Below, one piece after another: positions 23,937-32,475 of a stretch of 64,000 bases of DNA. Source of the stretch: Pseudomonas sp. TH43. Lineage in GTDB: Bacteria > Pseudomonadota > Gammaproteobacteria > Pseudomonadales > Pseudomonadaceae. The notes below the pieces were generated by a model. The model was given only the letters and a program-made list of their open reading frames with translations. It was not told the DNA's origin and ran no database searches. A program made the position numbers and the translations under genes. The stretch spans positions 372,001 to 436,000 of the forward strand of contig NZ_JAEKFI010000004.1 in NCBI RefSeq assembly GCF_016650635.1. The letters run 5' to 3'. Position 1 is the stretch's first letter. Every line of letters starts with the position of its first letter.

Positions 23937-25514
23937 TCACTCCCACTCAATCGTCGCAGGCGGTTTGCTCGACACGTCGTAAGTAACGCGCGAAATGCCT
24001 TCGATTTCATTGATGATGCGGCCGGAGACGGTTTCCAGCAGTTCGTAAGGCAGGTGAGCCCAACGTGCGGTCATGAAGTCGATGGTTTCTACGGCACGCA
24101 GGGCAACGACCCAGGCGTAACGACGGCCATCGCCTACCACGCCAACCGATTTCACTGGCTGGAACACTACGAAAGCCTGGCTGACTTTGTGGTACCAGTC
24201 GGCTTTGCGCAGTTCTTCGATGAAGATGTGGTCGGCACGACGCAGCAGGTCGGCGTATTCCTTTTTCACTTCACCGAGGATGCGCACGCCCAGGCCCGGG
24301 CCCGGGAACGGGTGACGGTAGACCATGTCGTACGGCAGGCCGAGTTCCAGGCCCAGACGGCGGACTTCGTCCTTGAACAGTTCGCGCAGTGGCTCGACCA
24401 GTTTCAGGTTCATCTCTTCCGGCAGGCCGCCCACGTTGTGGTGCGACTTGATCACGTGAGCCTTGCCGCTTTTCGCGCCAGCCGACTCGATTACGTCCGG
24501 GTAGATGGTGCCCTGAGCGAGGTACTTGATGTTGTCCAGTTTGTTCGACTGGGCATCGAATACGTCGATGAAGGTGCGGCCGATGATCTTGCGCTTCTTC
24601 TCTGGGTCGGCTTCGCCGGCCAGGTTGTTCAGGAACTGCTCTTCAGCGTTGGCGCGGATCACCTTGACGCCCATGTTCTCGGCGAACATGGCCATCACTT
24701 GCTCGCCTTCGTGCAGACGCAGCAGGCCGTTGTCGACGAAGACGCAAGTCAGTTGATCGCCAATGGCTTTGTGCAGCAGCGCAGCAACCACCGAGGAATC
24801 AACACCGCCGGACAGACCCAGCAGCACGTTGTCGGTGCCGACTTGTGCGCGGATGTTGGCGATGGCGTCTTCAGCGATCTTCGACGGTGTCCACAGGGCT
24901 TCACAGCCGCAGATGTCGAGGACGAAGCGCGACAGGATGCGACCGCCCTGCTTGGTGTGAGTCACTTCCGGGTGGAACTGCACGCCGTAGTAGCCACGGG
25001 CGTCGTTGAACATGCCGGCGATCGGGCAGCTCGGGGTGCTGGCGAGGATGTGGAAGTCTTCCGGCATCTTGGTGACCTTGTCACCGTGGCTCATCCACAC
25101 GTCGAGGCCGAACAGGCCATCGGCGTCGATATGGTCTTCGATACCGTCAAGCAGACGGCTCTTGCCAACCACGTCAACGCGGGCGTAACCGAACTCACGC
25201 AGTTCGGAACCTTCAACCTTGCCGCCCAGTTGCTCGGCCATGGTCTGCATGCCATAGCAGATACCGAAGACCGGTACGCCCAGATCGAACACTGCCTGTG
25301 GGCAGCGCGGGCTGTCGGCGACGTGCACGGACTCGGGGCCACCGGCGAGGATGACGCCTTTGGGAGCGAATTCGCGGATCGCATCTTCGTCCATGTCGAA
25401 CGGATGCAGTTCGCAGTACACACCGATTTCGCGCACGCGGCGGGCAATCAGTTGGGTGTATTGCGAACCGAAGTCGAGGATCAGGATGCGGTGAGCGTGA
25501 ATATCGAGGGCCAT
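23937..25514 (-). CDS. guaA: GMP synthase (glutamine-hydrolysing)
   Basis: 525 residues, the usual full length. It has an N-terminal class I glutamine amidotransferase with catalytic Cys86 in GICYGMQ and the His/Glu pair in GVQFHPEVTH; then an ATP-pyrophosphatase domain with the P-loop GLSGGVDSSV (about 232-241); then the C-terminal dimerisation domain ending PPATIEWE. The enzyme aminates XMP to GMP using glutamine and ATP. It lies 99 bases downstream of guaB on the same strand, so the two genes of guanine nucleotide synthesis are probably one operon. Confidence 0.97.
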   Translation of the reverse strand: MALDIHAHRILILDFGSQYTQLIARRVREIGVYCELHPFDMDEDAIREFAPKGVILAGGPESVHVADSPRCPQAVFDLGVPVFGICYGMQTMAEQLGGKVEGSELREFGYARVDVVGKSRLLDGIEDHIDADGLFGLDVWMSHGDKVTKMPEDFHILASTPSCPIAGMFNDARGYYGVQFHPEVTHTKQGGRILSRFVLDICGCEALWTPSKIAEDAIANIRAQVGTDNVLLGLSGGVDSSVVAALLHKAIGDQLTCVFVDNGLLRLHEGEQVMAMFAENMGVKVIRANAEEQFLNNLAGEADPEKKRKIIGRTFIDVFDAQSNKLDNIKYLAQGTIYPDVIESAGAKSGKAHVIKSHHNVGGLPEEMNLKLVEPLRELFKDEVRRLGLELGLPYDMVYRHPFPGPGLGVRILGEVKKEYADLLRRADHIFIEELRKADWYHKVSQAFVVFQPVKSVGVVGDGRRYAWVVALRAVETIDFMTARWAHLPYELLETVSGRIINEIEGISRVTYDVSSKPPATIEWE

Positions 25515-25613
25515 GATTCAGTCTCGTCTAAGTCATTCAGAAACAGTCGTGATACAGAAACAACTCGGGGCTGAATAAAACAGCCCCGGTTGCTTAACGA
25601 TTTGCTTGAAGCA

Positions 25614-27083
25614 TCAACCTACGCGGTAGTTCGGCGCTTCTTTGGTGATCTGCACGTCGTGAACGTGGGATTCGGCCATGCCAGCACCGGTGATCCGCAC
25701 GAACTCAGGCTTGGTGCGCATTTCTTCGATGTCGGCGCTGCCGGTGTAACCCATCGAGGAACGCAGACCGCCCATCAGTTGGTGAATGATCGCGCTCAGG
25801 GTGCCTTTGTAAGGCACACGGCCTTCGATGCCTTCCGGAACGAGTTTCTCGGCGCCGGCCGAGGAGTCCTGGAAGTAACGATCGGAAGAACCTTGAGCCT
25901 GGGACATGGCGCCCAGCGAACCCATGCCGCGATAAGCCTTGTACGAACGGCCCTGGAACAGTTCGATTTCGCCTGGCGCTTCTTCAGTACCGGCGAACAT
26001 CGAGCCCATCATCACGCAGGAAGCACCGGCTACGATGGCCTTGGACAGGTCACCGGAGAAACGGATGCCGCCGTCGGCGATCAACGGTACGCCGGTGCCT
26101 TCAAGGGCAGCAGCAACGTTGGCGATGGCACTGATTTGCGGAACGCCGACACCGGCGACGATACGCGTGGTGCAGATCGAGCCAGGGCCGATACCGACCT
26201 TGACTGCGTCAGCGCCCGCTTCGGCCAGAGCCTTGGCGGCGGCGCCGGTGGCGATGTTGCCGCCGATCACCTGCACATCAGGGAAGTTCTGCTTGACCCA
26301 GCGAACGCGGTCGATCACGCCTTTGGAGTGACCGTGAGCGGTGTCGACCACCACCACATCCACACCGGCATTGACCAACGCAGCTACACGATCACCGGTG
26401 TCTTTACCGGTGCCGACAGCAGCGCCAACGCGCAGACGACCTTGGTCATCCTTGCTGGCCAGCGGGTAAGCTTTGGCTTTTTCGATGTCTTTGACGGTCA
26501 TCATGCCTTTGAGGGCAAACTTGTCGTCGACGATCAGAACTTTTTCCAGACGGTGCTTGTGCAGCAGTTCGCGGACTTCGTTCTTGTTGGCGCCTTCGCG
26601 TACGGTGACCAGACGCTCTTTAGGCGTCATCACTTCACGTACGGTGGCGTCCAGACGGGTTTCGAAACGCACGTCACGGGAAGTGACGATGCCGACCAGG
26701 TCGCCATCGTGCAGTACCGGTACGCCGGAAATGTTGTGCATGCGGGTCAGTTCGAACAGATCACGCACGGTAGCATCGGCTTCGATGGTGATCGGATCCT
26801 TGACGACGCCGGCTTCGAACTTCTTGACCTTGCGAACTTCGGCAGCTTGCTGCTCGATGGTCATGTTCTTGTGGATAATGCCGATGCCACCTTCCTGAGC
26901 CATGGCGATTGCCAGACGGGCTTCAGTAACGGTGTCCATGGCGGCAGAAACCAGAGGAATGTTCAGCTCGATGCCACGGGTAAGGCGGGTTTTCAGACTG
27001 ACTTCGTTAGGAAGCACCTCGGAATAACCGGGCACTAGGAGAATGTCGTCGAAGGTCAAAGCTTCTTGGCTGATACGCAGCAT
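25614..27083 (-). CDS. guaB: Inosine-5'-monophosphate dehydrogenase
   Basis: 489 residues from the ATG at 27083, preceded by GGGAG; the longer frame to 27134 would add residues not seen in the family. The catalytic barrel is interrupted by a CBS-domain pair (about residues 95-200). Active-site Cys304 lies in GPGSICTTR, with the mobile flap near SLGAMSQ and the IMP-binding IADGGIRFSGD. It oxidises IMP to XMP with NAD+, the first committed step to GMP. It is followed by guaA. Confidence 0.97.
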   Translation of the reverse strand: MLRISQEALTFDDILLVPGYSEVLPNEVSLKTRLTRGIELNIPLVSAAMDTVTEARLAIAMAQEGGIGIIHKNMTIEQQAAEVRKVKKFEAGVVKDPITIEADATVRDLFELTRMHNISGVPVLHDGDLVGIVTSRDVRFETRLDATVREVMTPKERLVTVREGANKNEVRELLHKHRLEKVLIVDDKFALKGMMTVKDIEKAKAYPLASKDDQGRLRVGAAVGTGKDTGDRVAALVNAGVDVVVVDTAHGHSKGVIDRVRWVKQNFPDVQVIGGNIATGAAAKALAEAGADAVKVGIGPGSICTTRIVAGVGVPQISAIANVAAALEGTGVPLIADGGIRFSGDLSKAIVAGASCVMMGSMFAGTEEAPGEIELFQGRSYKAYRGMGSLGAMSQAQGSSDRYFQDSSAGAEKLVPEGIEGRVPYKGTLSAIIHQLMGGLRSSMGYTGSADIEEMRTKPEFVRITGAGMAESHVHDVQITKEAPNYRVG

Positions 27084-27199
27084 CGCGGGGGCTCCCGAGC
27101 GGGAAAATGGAAGCGCGCCATTATAGTCAGACACCCCCTGCTGTTCAATGTAAAACTCAGCTTAATATCAATGTTGCTGATGTACGGGGATCCCCGGCC

Positions 27200-27748
27200 C
27201 TACAGCTCCACCTTGACCCAAGAGACAGGTTGATCGAGCCAATCAGCAAACTCATCGATAAAGCTTTGCTTGAAGCCAGCCTCCAGCCAGTTATTGAAGA
27301 TGAAACCAAGGTTGGAGAATGCGCATTCCTGCAAATACAGAAAACCGTTGATGTCGTCTTCATGCCCGCATTCGGGGCAGGTGAAATTGTCGGTGCGCCC
27401 TGGCATCCAGTCTTCGAGGCTGTCGAATAGCGCTTCACCGACTTCCCGCCGACACTCGGCGCAACCGGCTTCTTCGAGAAAGCCCTTGGCCGGGGTGTAG
27501 ATGCAGCGTTTGGTGACGATTTCTAGCCCATTGATTGGCTCACCGAATGGCAACGCCTGTGGATGCAGCACCACGGCACGCGCACCATCGGCAATCGCGT
27601 AAGCCATGCGGTTGCCAGTACGGCCACAGGTCGTCAGCTCTTCTTTGATGATGTTCTTGCGCACCAGCCAGCGCACGATCGCCCGGGCCCGGGGTTCGTG
27701 GACCGGCAGCGTGGAAATTTTCGGCACGATGATGCTTTGCGAATTCAT
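27200..27748 (-). CDS. Conserved protein with a C2-C2 zinc-ribbon motif (function unknown)
   Basis: 182 residues from the ATG at 27748; upstream codons belong to a repeat element. Two knuckles, CAEC (Cys96, Cys99) and CPEC (Cys124, Cys127), make a C-x2-C-x24-C-x2-C zinc ribbon. The N-terminal half (VHEPRARAIVRWLVRKNIIK) is basic and helical. From memory, homologues in Pseudomonas are sometimes labelled as a sugar ABC transporter ATPase, but I see no Walker motifs here, so that label would be wrong. A nucleic-acid or protein-binding role is possible. It is a monocistronic gene between guaB and a TSUP transporter. Confidence 0.7.
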   Translation of the reverse strand: MNSQSIIVPKISTLPVHEPRARAIVRWLVRKNIIKEELTTCGRTGNRMAYAIADGARAVVLHPQALPFGEPINGLEIVTKRCIYTPAKGFLEEAGCAECRREVGEALFDSLEDWMPGRTDNFTCPECGHEDDINGFLYLQECAFSNLGFIFNNWLEAGFKQSFIDEFADWLDQPVSWVKVEL

Positions 27749-27794
27749 GGGTACAGCCTGCGACGTCAATTGGAAGTTCTGCGGTGCTCTCTCC

Positions 27795-27897
27795 GACGCC
27801 ATCGCTGGCAAGCCAGCTCCCACAAAGTGTTCGGTCGCTCACAAATATTGTGTACACCAGAAAAACCTGTGGGAGCTGGCTTGCCAGCGATGGCGTC
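27795..27897. repeat. REP-like inverted pair, CTGGC variant
   Basis: GACGCCATCGCTGGCAAGCC plus AGCTCCCACA on the left and the inverted TGTGGGAGCTGGCTTGCCAG plus CGATGGCGTC on the right. It is a second subfamily in which GGCAAGCC replaces GAGCAGGC; a half copy is at 12660. It lies in the shared upstream/downstream space of two minus-strand genes. Confidence 0.9.
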
Positions 27898-27933
27898 AGT
27901 GCGGCCGGCAGCTTAATCCCTGACAAAATCCGG

Positions 27934-28701
27934 TCAAGTGCTGAAATAGCGCAGGATCAGGGCAATTCCGCTCGCCAGCACCAGCCACGTCACCAGCCGC
28001 ACAAACGCCTCGCGCGACAAGCGCATGGTCAACCGCCGCCCAATCCACAGCCCCAGCGCCATGGCCGGTAACAGGCACAGCGCCAACATCAACAAGGGTA
28101 GCTCGGCATACACACCGGCGATGGCGAAAAGGCTCAGCCGCACCACCGTGCTGCAACTGATCAGCGCACTTTGCGTCGCGCGCGCCGCTTCTTTCGGCAG
28201 ACGACTGTTGAGATAGATCGCATATAAAAAGCCGCCGCTGCCGAACAGTGCCCCGAACAAGCCGCCGACCGTGCCCATTGGCACCGCCCACGCCGCTGAC
28301 AATTGTGCCGGCCGCGCTTTGACCCACAGGCTGTAAACCGCATAAGCGCTGATGAACAGCCCCATCAGCAGCAACAACAGATCGGATTTGAGGTTGAGCA
28401 GGAAGATCACCCCCAACGTACAACCCACCGCCATGCACGGCAGCAGCCGCAGCAATTCGGGTTTGGCCACGTCTTTGCGCGACGGCAGCAGATTGCCGAA
28501 CGCCGCAACGAAATCCAGCAACACCAGCAACGGCACGATTTTCGACAACGGCATAAACACAATCAGAATCGGTCCCGCTACCAGCGCCGTGCCAAATCCG
28601 GCGATGCCGAACACGATATAGGCCAGTGCGATGGCCAGGCCGATAACCGCCCAGCCCTCGACGCCCCACGCCCATTCACTCAACAGCCCCAGCACACTCA
28701 T
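27934..28701 (-). CDS. TSUP/TauE-SafE family membrane exporter
   Basis: 255 residues from the ATG at 28701, chosen because AAAGGA lies 9 bases upstream; a GTG two codons earlier is too close to that box. Eight or so hydrophobic helices. The family's repeated motifs are visible: GIAGFGTALVAGPILIVFMP near residue 36, and VGGLFGALFGSGGFLYAIYL in the second half. Members export sulfite, sulfoacetate or related small anions using the proton gradient. The divergent LysR gene shares its upstream region and is the likely regulator; the substrate is unknown. Confidence 0.82.
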   Translation of the reverse strand: MSVLGLLSEWAWGVEGWAVIGLAIALAYIVFGIAGFGTALVAGPILIVFMPLSKIVPLLVLLDFVAAFGNLLPSRKDVAKPELLRLLPCMAVGCTLGVIFLLNLKSDLLLLLMGLFISAYAVYSLWVKARPAQLSAAWAVPMGTVGGLFGALFGSGGFLYAIYLNSRLPKEAARATQSALISCSTVVRLSLFAIAGVYAELPLLMLALCLLPAMALGLWIGRRLTMRLSREAFVRLVTWLVLASGIALILRYFST

Positions 28702-28801
28702 CGCCACGCATCCTTTATTGACCTGAGATGACTTTAGCCAGCGCCGAGGGTTGCGACTAATATCTTCAAAGCCGACGACCCATCTCGAAAAGGCATACCT
28801 C

Positions 28802-29689
28802 GTGCTTTCAACCCGCCAACTGCGTTACTTCGTGGAAATCGCTGAGTGCGGCAGTTTCAGTGCCGCTGCCGAGCGCCTGTTCATCGCTCAATCGGCATTG
28901 AGCCGACAGGTCAAAGACATGGAAACGCGACTGCAAACCCCGCTGTTCGAACGCACCGCGCGCCAGCCTCGACTCACTGCGGCGGGCGAAGCATTTTTGC
29001 CGCGCGCGAGGAATCTGCTCAACGAGCTGAGCAAGGCCAGCGCCATGGCCACTGAGGTCGGCAACGGCCAACTCGGAACATTGCGCCTGAGTCATTCGAG
29101 CACCGTACCGATCAGTGGGCGTCTGCTGCGTGACATCAGTCGCTACCTCGATCAGCAACAAGGCGTGTCGCTGGACATCGGCAAACTGTCTTCGGAGGCG
29201 CAGCTTGAGGATCTGGCCGAGGGGCGCCTCGATATTGGCTTGCTGCGCCTGCCCGTACTGCGTCAGCGCGAAGGTATTCAGATTGTGCCGCTGTTTACTG
29301 AGCGCTTACTGCTGGCGGTTCCGGCCGATCATCAATTTGCATCAGCGCACTCGGTCGATCTTGCACAACTCAAGGACGAGGCGTTCATTTCCATCCCGCA
29401 TCCACAGCGCGGCGGCCTCAGTTATTTATGCGCCGACCTGTGCATGCGTCAGGGCTTTTTCCCGAAAGCGGCACGGGTGATGTCGCGCAAGACCACGCAA
29501 TTGCAGTTGATTCAGGCCGGATTCGGCATCGCCCTGCTGCCGGAATCGATGCAGGACCTCGCCCCGCCCGGCGTACGATTCCTGCCGCTGGCCGACGCCG
29601 ACTGCCACAGCACCGTCGCCCTCGCCTACCGTCAAAACCCGCCACCACTTATCCAACACTTCATCCAGACTTTCACCAATCCCGTGTAG
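28802..29689 (+). CDS. LysR-family transcriptional regulator
   Basis: 295 residues from the GTG at 28802, which has AAAGG 8 bases upstream and gives the standard opening MLSTRQLRYFVEIAECGSFS. Winged helix-turn-helix at residues 1-60 (AAERLFIAQSALSRQVKDME); LysR effector domain from about 90 (GTLRLSHSSTVPISGRLL) to the end. The divergent TSUP exporter starts about 100 bases away, the typical LysR-target arrangement. The stop codon TAG lies inside the repeat element at 29685-29763, so the repeat sets the C-terminus (TNPV). Confidence 0.88.
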   Translation: MLSTRQLRYFVEIAECGSFSAAAERLFIAQSALSRQVKDMETRLQTPLFERTARQPRLTAAGEAFLPRARNLLNELSKASAMATEVGNGQLGTLRLSHSSTVPISGRLLRDISRYLDQQQGVSLDIGKLSSEAQLEDLAEGRLDIGLLRLPVLRQREGIQIVPLFTERLLLAVPADHQFASAHSVDLAQLKDEAFISIPHPQRGGLSYLCADLCMRQGFFPKAARVMSRKTTQLQLIQAGFGIALLPESMQDLAPPGVRFLPLADADCHSTVALAYRQNPPPLIQHFIQTFTNPV

Positions 29690-29763
29690 GAGCTGCCGAA
29701 GGCTGCGATCTTTTGATTCTAAAAAACAAGATCAAAAGATCGCAGCCTTCGGCAGCTCCTACA
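29685..29763. repeat. Inverted repeat of the GCTGCCGAAGGC family
   Basis: TGTAGGAGCTGCCGAAGGCT plus GCGATCTTTTGAT on the left and the inverted ATCAAAAGATCGCAGCCTTC plus GGCAGCTCCTACA on the right, with an 11-base centre. Long, nearly perfect stem. Another copy is at 54323-54409 and a half copy at 12774. Confidence 0.93.
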
Positions 29764-29806
29764 GGGATCGTGCAATGACGGCGAGAATGCCTTTAAACTG
29801 CGCCCC

Positions 29807-31186
29807 ATGATTAAAGATCCCTTTGCAAGACTTGGCCTGGACCGTGAAGTCCTGACCGTCAGCCAGCTCAACGGCCGCGCGCGGGTGTTGCTCGAAGACG
29901 TGTTCAGCAACATCTGGGTCGAAGGCGAAATCTCCAACCTCGCTCGCCCAGCGTCCGGCCACATCTACTTCACCCTCAAGGACAGCGGCGCGCAGGTGCG
30001 TTGCGCACTGTTCCGGCAGAACGCCGCGCGCGTTCGACAGGCGCTGAAGGACGGTCTGGCGATCAAGGTCCGCGGCAAGGTCTCGCTGTTTGAAGGCCGT
30101 GGCGACTATCAGTTGATTCTCGACACCGTGGAGCCTGCCGGTGACGGCGCACTGCGGCTGGCTTTCGATGCGCTGAAGGAAAAACTCAGCGCCGAAGGCC
30201 TGTTCAGTGCCGAACGCAAAGTGCCGTTGCCGGCACATCCGCAGCGCATCGGCATTATCAGCTCGCCAACCGGCGCGGTGATTCGCGACATCATCAGTGT
30301 GTTCCGCCGCCGGGCGCCGCAGGTGCAACTTACGTTGATTCCCACCGCTGTGCAGGGTCGCGAAGCGACTGCGCAGATCGTTCGAGCTTTGAAAATGGCC
30401 GATGCCCGTGGCTTTGACGCACTGATCCTTGCCCGTGGCGGTGGCTCGCTGGAAGACCTCTGGTGCTTTAACGAAGAGGCCGTGGCCCGCGCCGTTGATG
30501 CCTGCGTGACGCCGATTGTCAGCGCCGTCGGCCACGAAACCGATGTGTCGATCAGCGACTTTGTTGCCGACGTGCGCGCGCCAACGCCTTCCGCTGCCGC
30601 CGAACTGCTCGCGCCAGATTCCAGCCACCTGATCCGTCAGGTCGAAAGCCTGCATCGGCGGTTGGTGATGCGCATGCGCGACCGTTTGATGCGTGATCGC
30701 CTGCGCCTGGAAGGCATGGCGCGTCGCCTGCGTCATCCCGGCGAACGTCTGCGCCAACAGGCTCAGCGCCTGGATGATCTGGACATGCGCATGCGCAGGG
30801 CGTTCGAGCGCAGCCTCAATACTCGTCGCGAACGCTTGATCCGCTTGGAGACCCGTCTCGCCGGGCAACATCCGGGACGGCAATTGGCGATGTTGCGCCA
30901 ACGTCTCGACAGCCTCGCCGAACGCCTGCCACGCGCGATGCGCGAAGGCCTGAAAAGTCGTCGCCTGCAATTGCACAGTCAGATGCAGACGCTGCACGTG
31001 GTCAGCCCGCTGGCAACGCTCGGCCGTGGCTACAGCATTCTGCTGGATGAACGCGGCAACGCGATTCGCAACGCCGCGCAGACCCACACTGGCCAGCGCC
31101 TGAAAGCCAGACTCGGCGAAGGCGAACTGCAAGTGCGCGTCGAGGACAACCACCTGACGCCTGTCACTCTTTCTTTACTGGACTGA
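29807..31186 (+). CDS. xseA: Exodeoxyribonuclease VII large subunit
   Basis: 459 residues. It starts with an N-terminal OB-fold (LTVSQLNGRARVLLEDVF, IWVEGEISNLARPASGHIYF) that binds single-stranded DNA. The catalytic core follows, with RIGIISSPTGAVIRDI (about 144-159), ARGGGSLEDLWCFNEE (about 207-222) and GHETDVSISDFVAD (about 237-250), and then the long helical region rich in Arg and Leu. With XseB it degrades single-stranded DNA from both ends. The ATG has no strong ribosome site but matches the family N-terminus. The M23 peptidase gene follows after 3 bases. Confidence 0.95.
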   Translation: MIKDPFARLGLDREVLTVSQLNGRARVLLEDVFSNIWVEGEISNLARPASGHIYFTLKDSGAQVRCALFRQNAARVRQALKDGLAIKVRGKVSLFEGRGDYQLILDTVEPAGDGALRLAFDALKEKLSAEGLFSAERKVPLPAHPQRIGIISSPTGAVIRDIISVFRRRAPQVQLTLIPTAVQGREATAQIVRALKMADARGFDALILARGGGSLEDLWCFNEEAVARAVDACVTPIVSAVGHETDVSISDFVADVRAPTPSAAAELLAPDSSHLIRQVESLHRRLVMRMRDRLMRDRLRLEGMARRLRHPGERLRQQAQRLDDLDMRMRRAFERSLNTRRERLIRLETRLAGQHPGRQLAMLRQRLDSLAERLPRAMREGLKSRRLQLHSQMQTLHVVSPLATLGRGYSILLDERGNAIRNAAQTHTGQRLKARLGEGELQVRVEDNHLTPVTLSLLD

Positions 31187-31189
31187 TCC

Positions 31190-32011
31190 ATGCCGCGTTT
31201 TCTGGCTTCATTGTTTTTACTGTGTCTGACCTTCAACGCCCACGCCGACAGTTACATCACCCGGCTGCTGAACAAACCGGTGCCGGGCGGCGTCGCCGTG
31301 GTTGACCTCGGCGCTGCTGCACAAGCGCCGAAAGCCACGTATCAGGGCAAACCGGTACTGGTGGTGAAAGAACAGAACAACTGGCTGGCGATTGTCGGTG
31401 TGCCGCTGACGGTCAAGCCTGGCGCGCAGCAGATCAGCAGTGGCGGGCGCAATTTGCCGTTCACCGTGGGCAGCAAGAAGTACCCGGAGCAGCGCATCAC
31501 CCTGAAGAACAAACAGCAGGTCAATCCGGATCAGTCAAACCTTAAGCGCATCGAAGGTGAACTGGCCGAGCAGATCAAGGCTTACCGCAGCTTCAGCCCG
31601 AACACGCCGAGCAATCTACTCTTGGACAAACCGGTGAACGGGCCGCTGTCGAGCAAGTTTGGTGTGCGTCGCTTCTTTAATGGTGAAGAGCGCAATCCGC
31701 ATGCGGGTCTCGATTTTGCGGTGCCGGCGGGCACGCCGATCAAGACGCCGGCAGCGGGCAAGGTGATTCTTACCGGCAACTATTTCTTTAACGGCAACAC
31801 CGTGTTTGTCGACCATGGTCAGGGCTTTATCAGCATGTTCTGCCACATGTCGAAAATCGACGTAAAGGTCGGCGATCAATTGGCGCGTGGTGCGGTGGTG
31901 GGCAAAGTCGGGGCGACTGGCCGGGCTACCGGGCCGCACATGCACTGGAACATCAGCCTGAACGATGCGCGGGTGGATCCGGCGATTTTCATTGGTGCGT
32001 TTCAGCCTTGA
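31190..32011 (+). CDS. M23-family zinc peptidase, periplasmic (LytM-type)
   Basis: 273 residues. Signal peptide of about 19 residues (FLASLFLLCLTFNAHA, cleaved before DSYI). An N-terminal beta domain is followed by the M23 domain with zinc ligands His171 and Asp175 (NPHAGLDFAVP) and catalytic/zinc HMH (His250, His252), all intact. It is therefore likely an active peptidoglycan endopeptidase in the periplasm, or an amidase activator that kept its metal site. It lies 3 bases after xseA and probably shares its transcript. Confidence 0.9.
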   Translation: MPRFLASLFLLCLTFNAHADSYITRLLNKPVPGGVAVVDLGAAAQAPKATYQGKPVLVVKEQNNWLAIVGVPLTVKPGAQQISSGGRNLPFTVGSKKYPEQRITLKNKQQVNPDQSNLKRIEGELAEQIKAYRSFSPNTPSNLLLDKPVNGPLSSKFGVRRFFNGEERNPHAGLDFAVPAGTPIKTPAAGKVILTGNYFFNGNTVFVDHGQGFISMFCHMSKIDVKVGDQLARGAVVGKVGATGRATGPHMHWNISLNDARVDPAIFIGAFQP

Positions 32012-32034
32012 ATATGTAGTGAGGCGACCGGCCT

Positions 32035-32113
32035 CTTCGCGAGCAGGCTCGCTCCCACTCTGGATCTTATTCACAACCCAGATCCCCTGTGGGAGCGAGC
32101 CTGCTCGCGAAAG
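32035..32113. repeat. REP-like inverted pair
   Basis: CTTCGCGAGCAGGCTCGCTC plus CCAC on the left and TGTGGGAGCGAGCCTGCTCG plus CGAAAG on the right, about 30 bases apart. Family of 8448-8537, with the arms in reverse order. Confidence 0.9.
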
Positions 32114-32308
32114 CGGCTTACGCAACACACCAATACTCACTGAATTCCCGCAAACCTCAATTGCGCCCTAATCGACGCTCACGCAAAAATCAAAAAGATC
32201 CGCCGGCTTAGGCACAATAAAATCGCGAAAAAACCTGCTTTTCGAGTATTCCTCTCAATTTTTTTCGACTGCTTGCCATCCTTTCCCCTCGCGGTTAGGG
32301 TTGAGGGC

Positions 32309-32386
32309 ATGAAAACCTCTCACACCCTCATTCAGCTTCGCCAGCACCGCAGCCTGTGCCTCGTCAGCGCACGACTGCCAGGCTGA
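32309..32386 (+). CDS. Candidate leader peptide of leuA, 25 residues
   Basis: A small ORF with ATG at 32309 and TGA at 32384-32386 in the leuA leader, with GAGGG touching the start. It encodes a peptide opening MKTSHTLIQL, then RQHRSLCLVS and ARLPG. Five leucines are spread over it, two in LCL. The 90 bases to the leuA start contain no gene. A short ORF in front of a leucine-pathway gene suggests translational or attenuation control. The leucines are not clustered as in classical leader peptides, and I found no terminator to switch. Whether it is translated is unproven. Confidence 0.45.
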   Translation: MKTSHTLIQLRQHRSLCLVSARLPG

Positions 32387-32475
32387 ATCGCTACGCCTCG
32401 TCCTACGCTTTTCCAAGAACATTCGTCACACCGGCAGGCCGCCTCTTTTCGGCCCAGACAATAAGGAATTTCCCG

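Larger units (their letters stand above)
32012..32475 (+). other. 464-base interval before leuA: repeat, AT-rich leader, small ORF
   Basis: From left to right: a REP-like pair (32035-32113), an AT-rich stretch near 32180-32270, a possible promoter (TTGCCA at 32273-32278, TAGGGT at 32296-32301, 17-base spacing), and a 25-codon ORF at 32309-32386. Then comes about 90 bases of leader with a weak GGCCG/CGGCC hairpin near 32446-32463 before the leuA ribosome site. I see no clear terminator. Confidence 0.5.

Noticed and set aside
23910..25574. 554-codon open frame on the plus strand opposite guaA
   Set aside because: It is the complement of a fully conserved GMP synthase gene; the translation is rich in V, H, Q, A and D without any domain, as expected from antisense of high-GC codons.
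25590..27038. 482-codon open frame opposite guaB
   Set aside because: Shadow of IMP dehydrogenase, with the same antisense composition as the frame opposite guaA.
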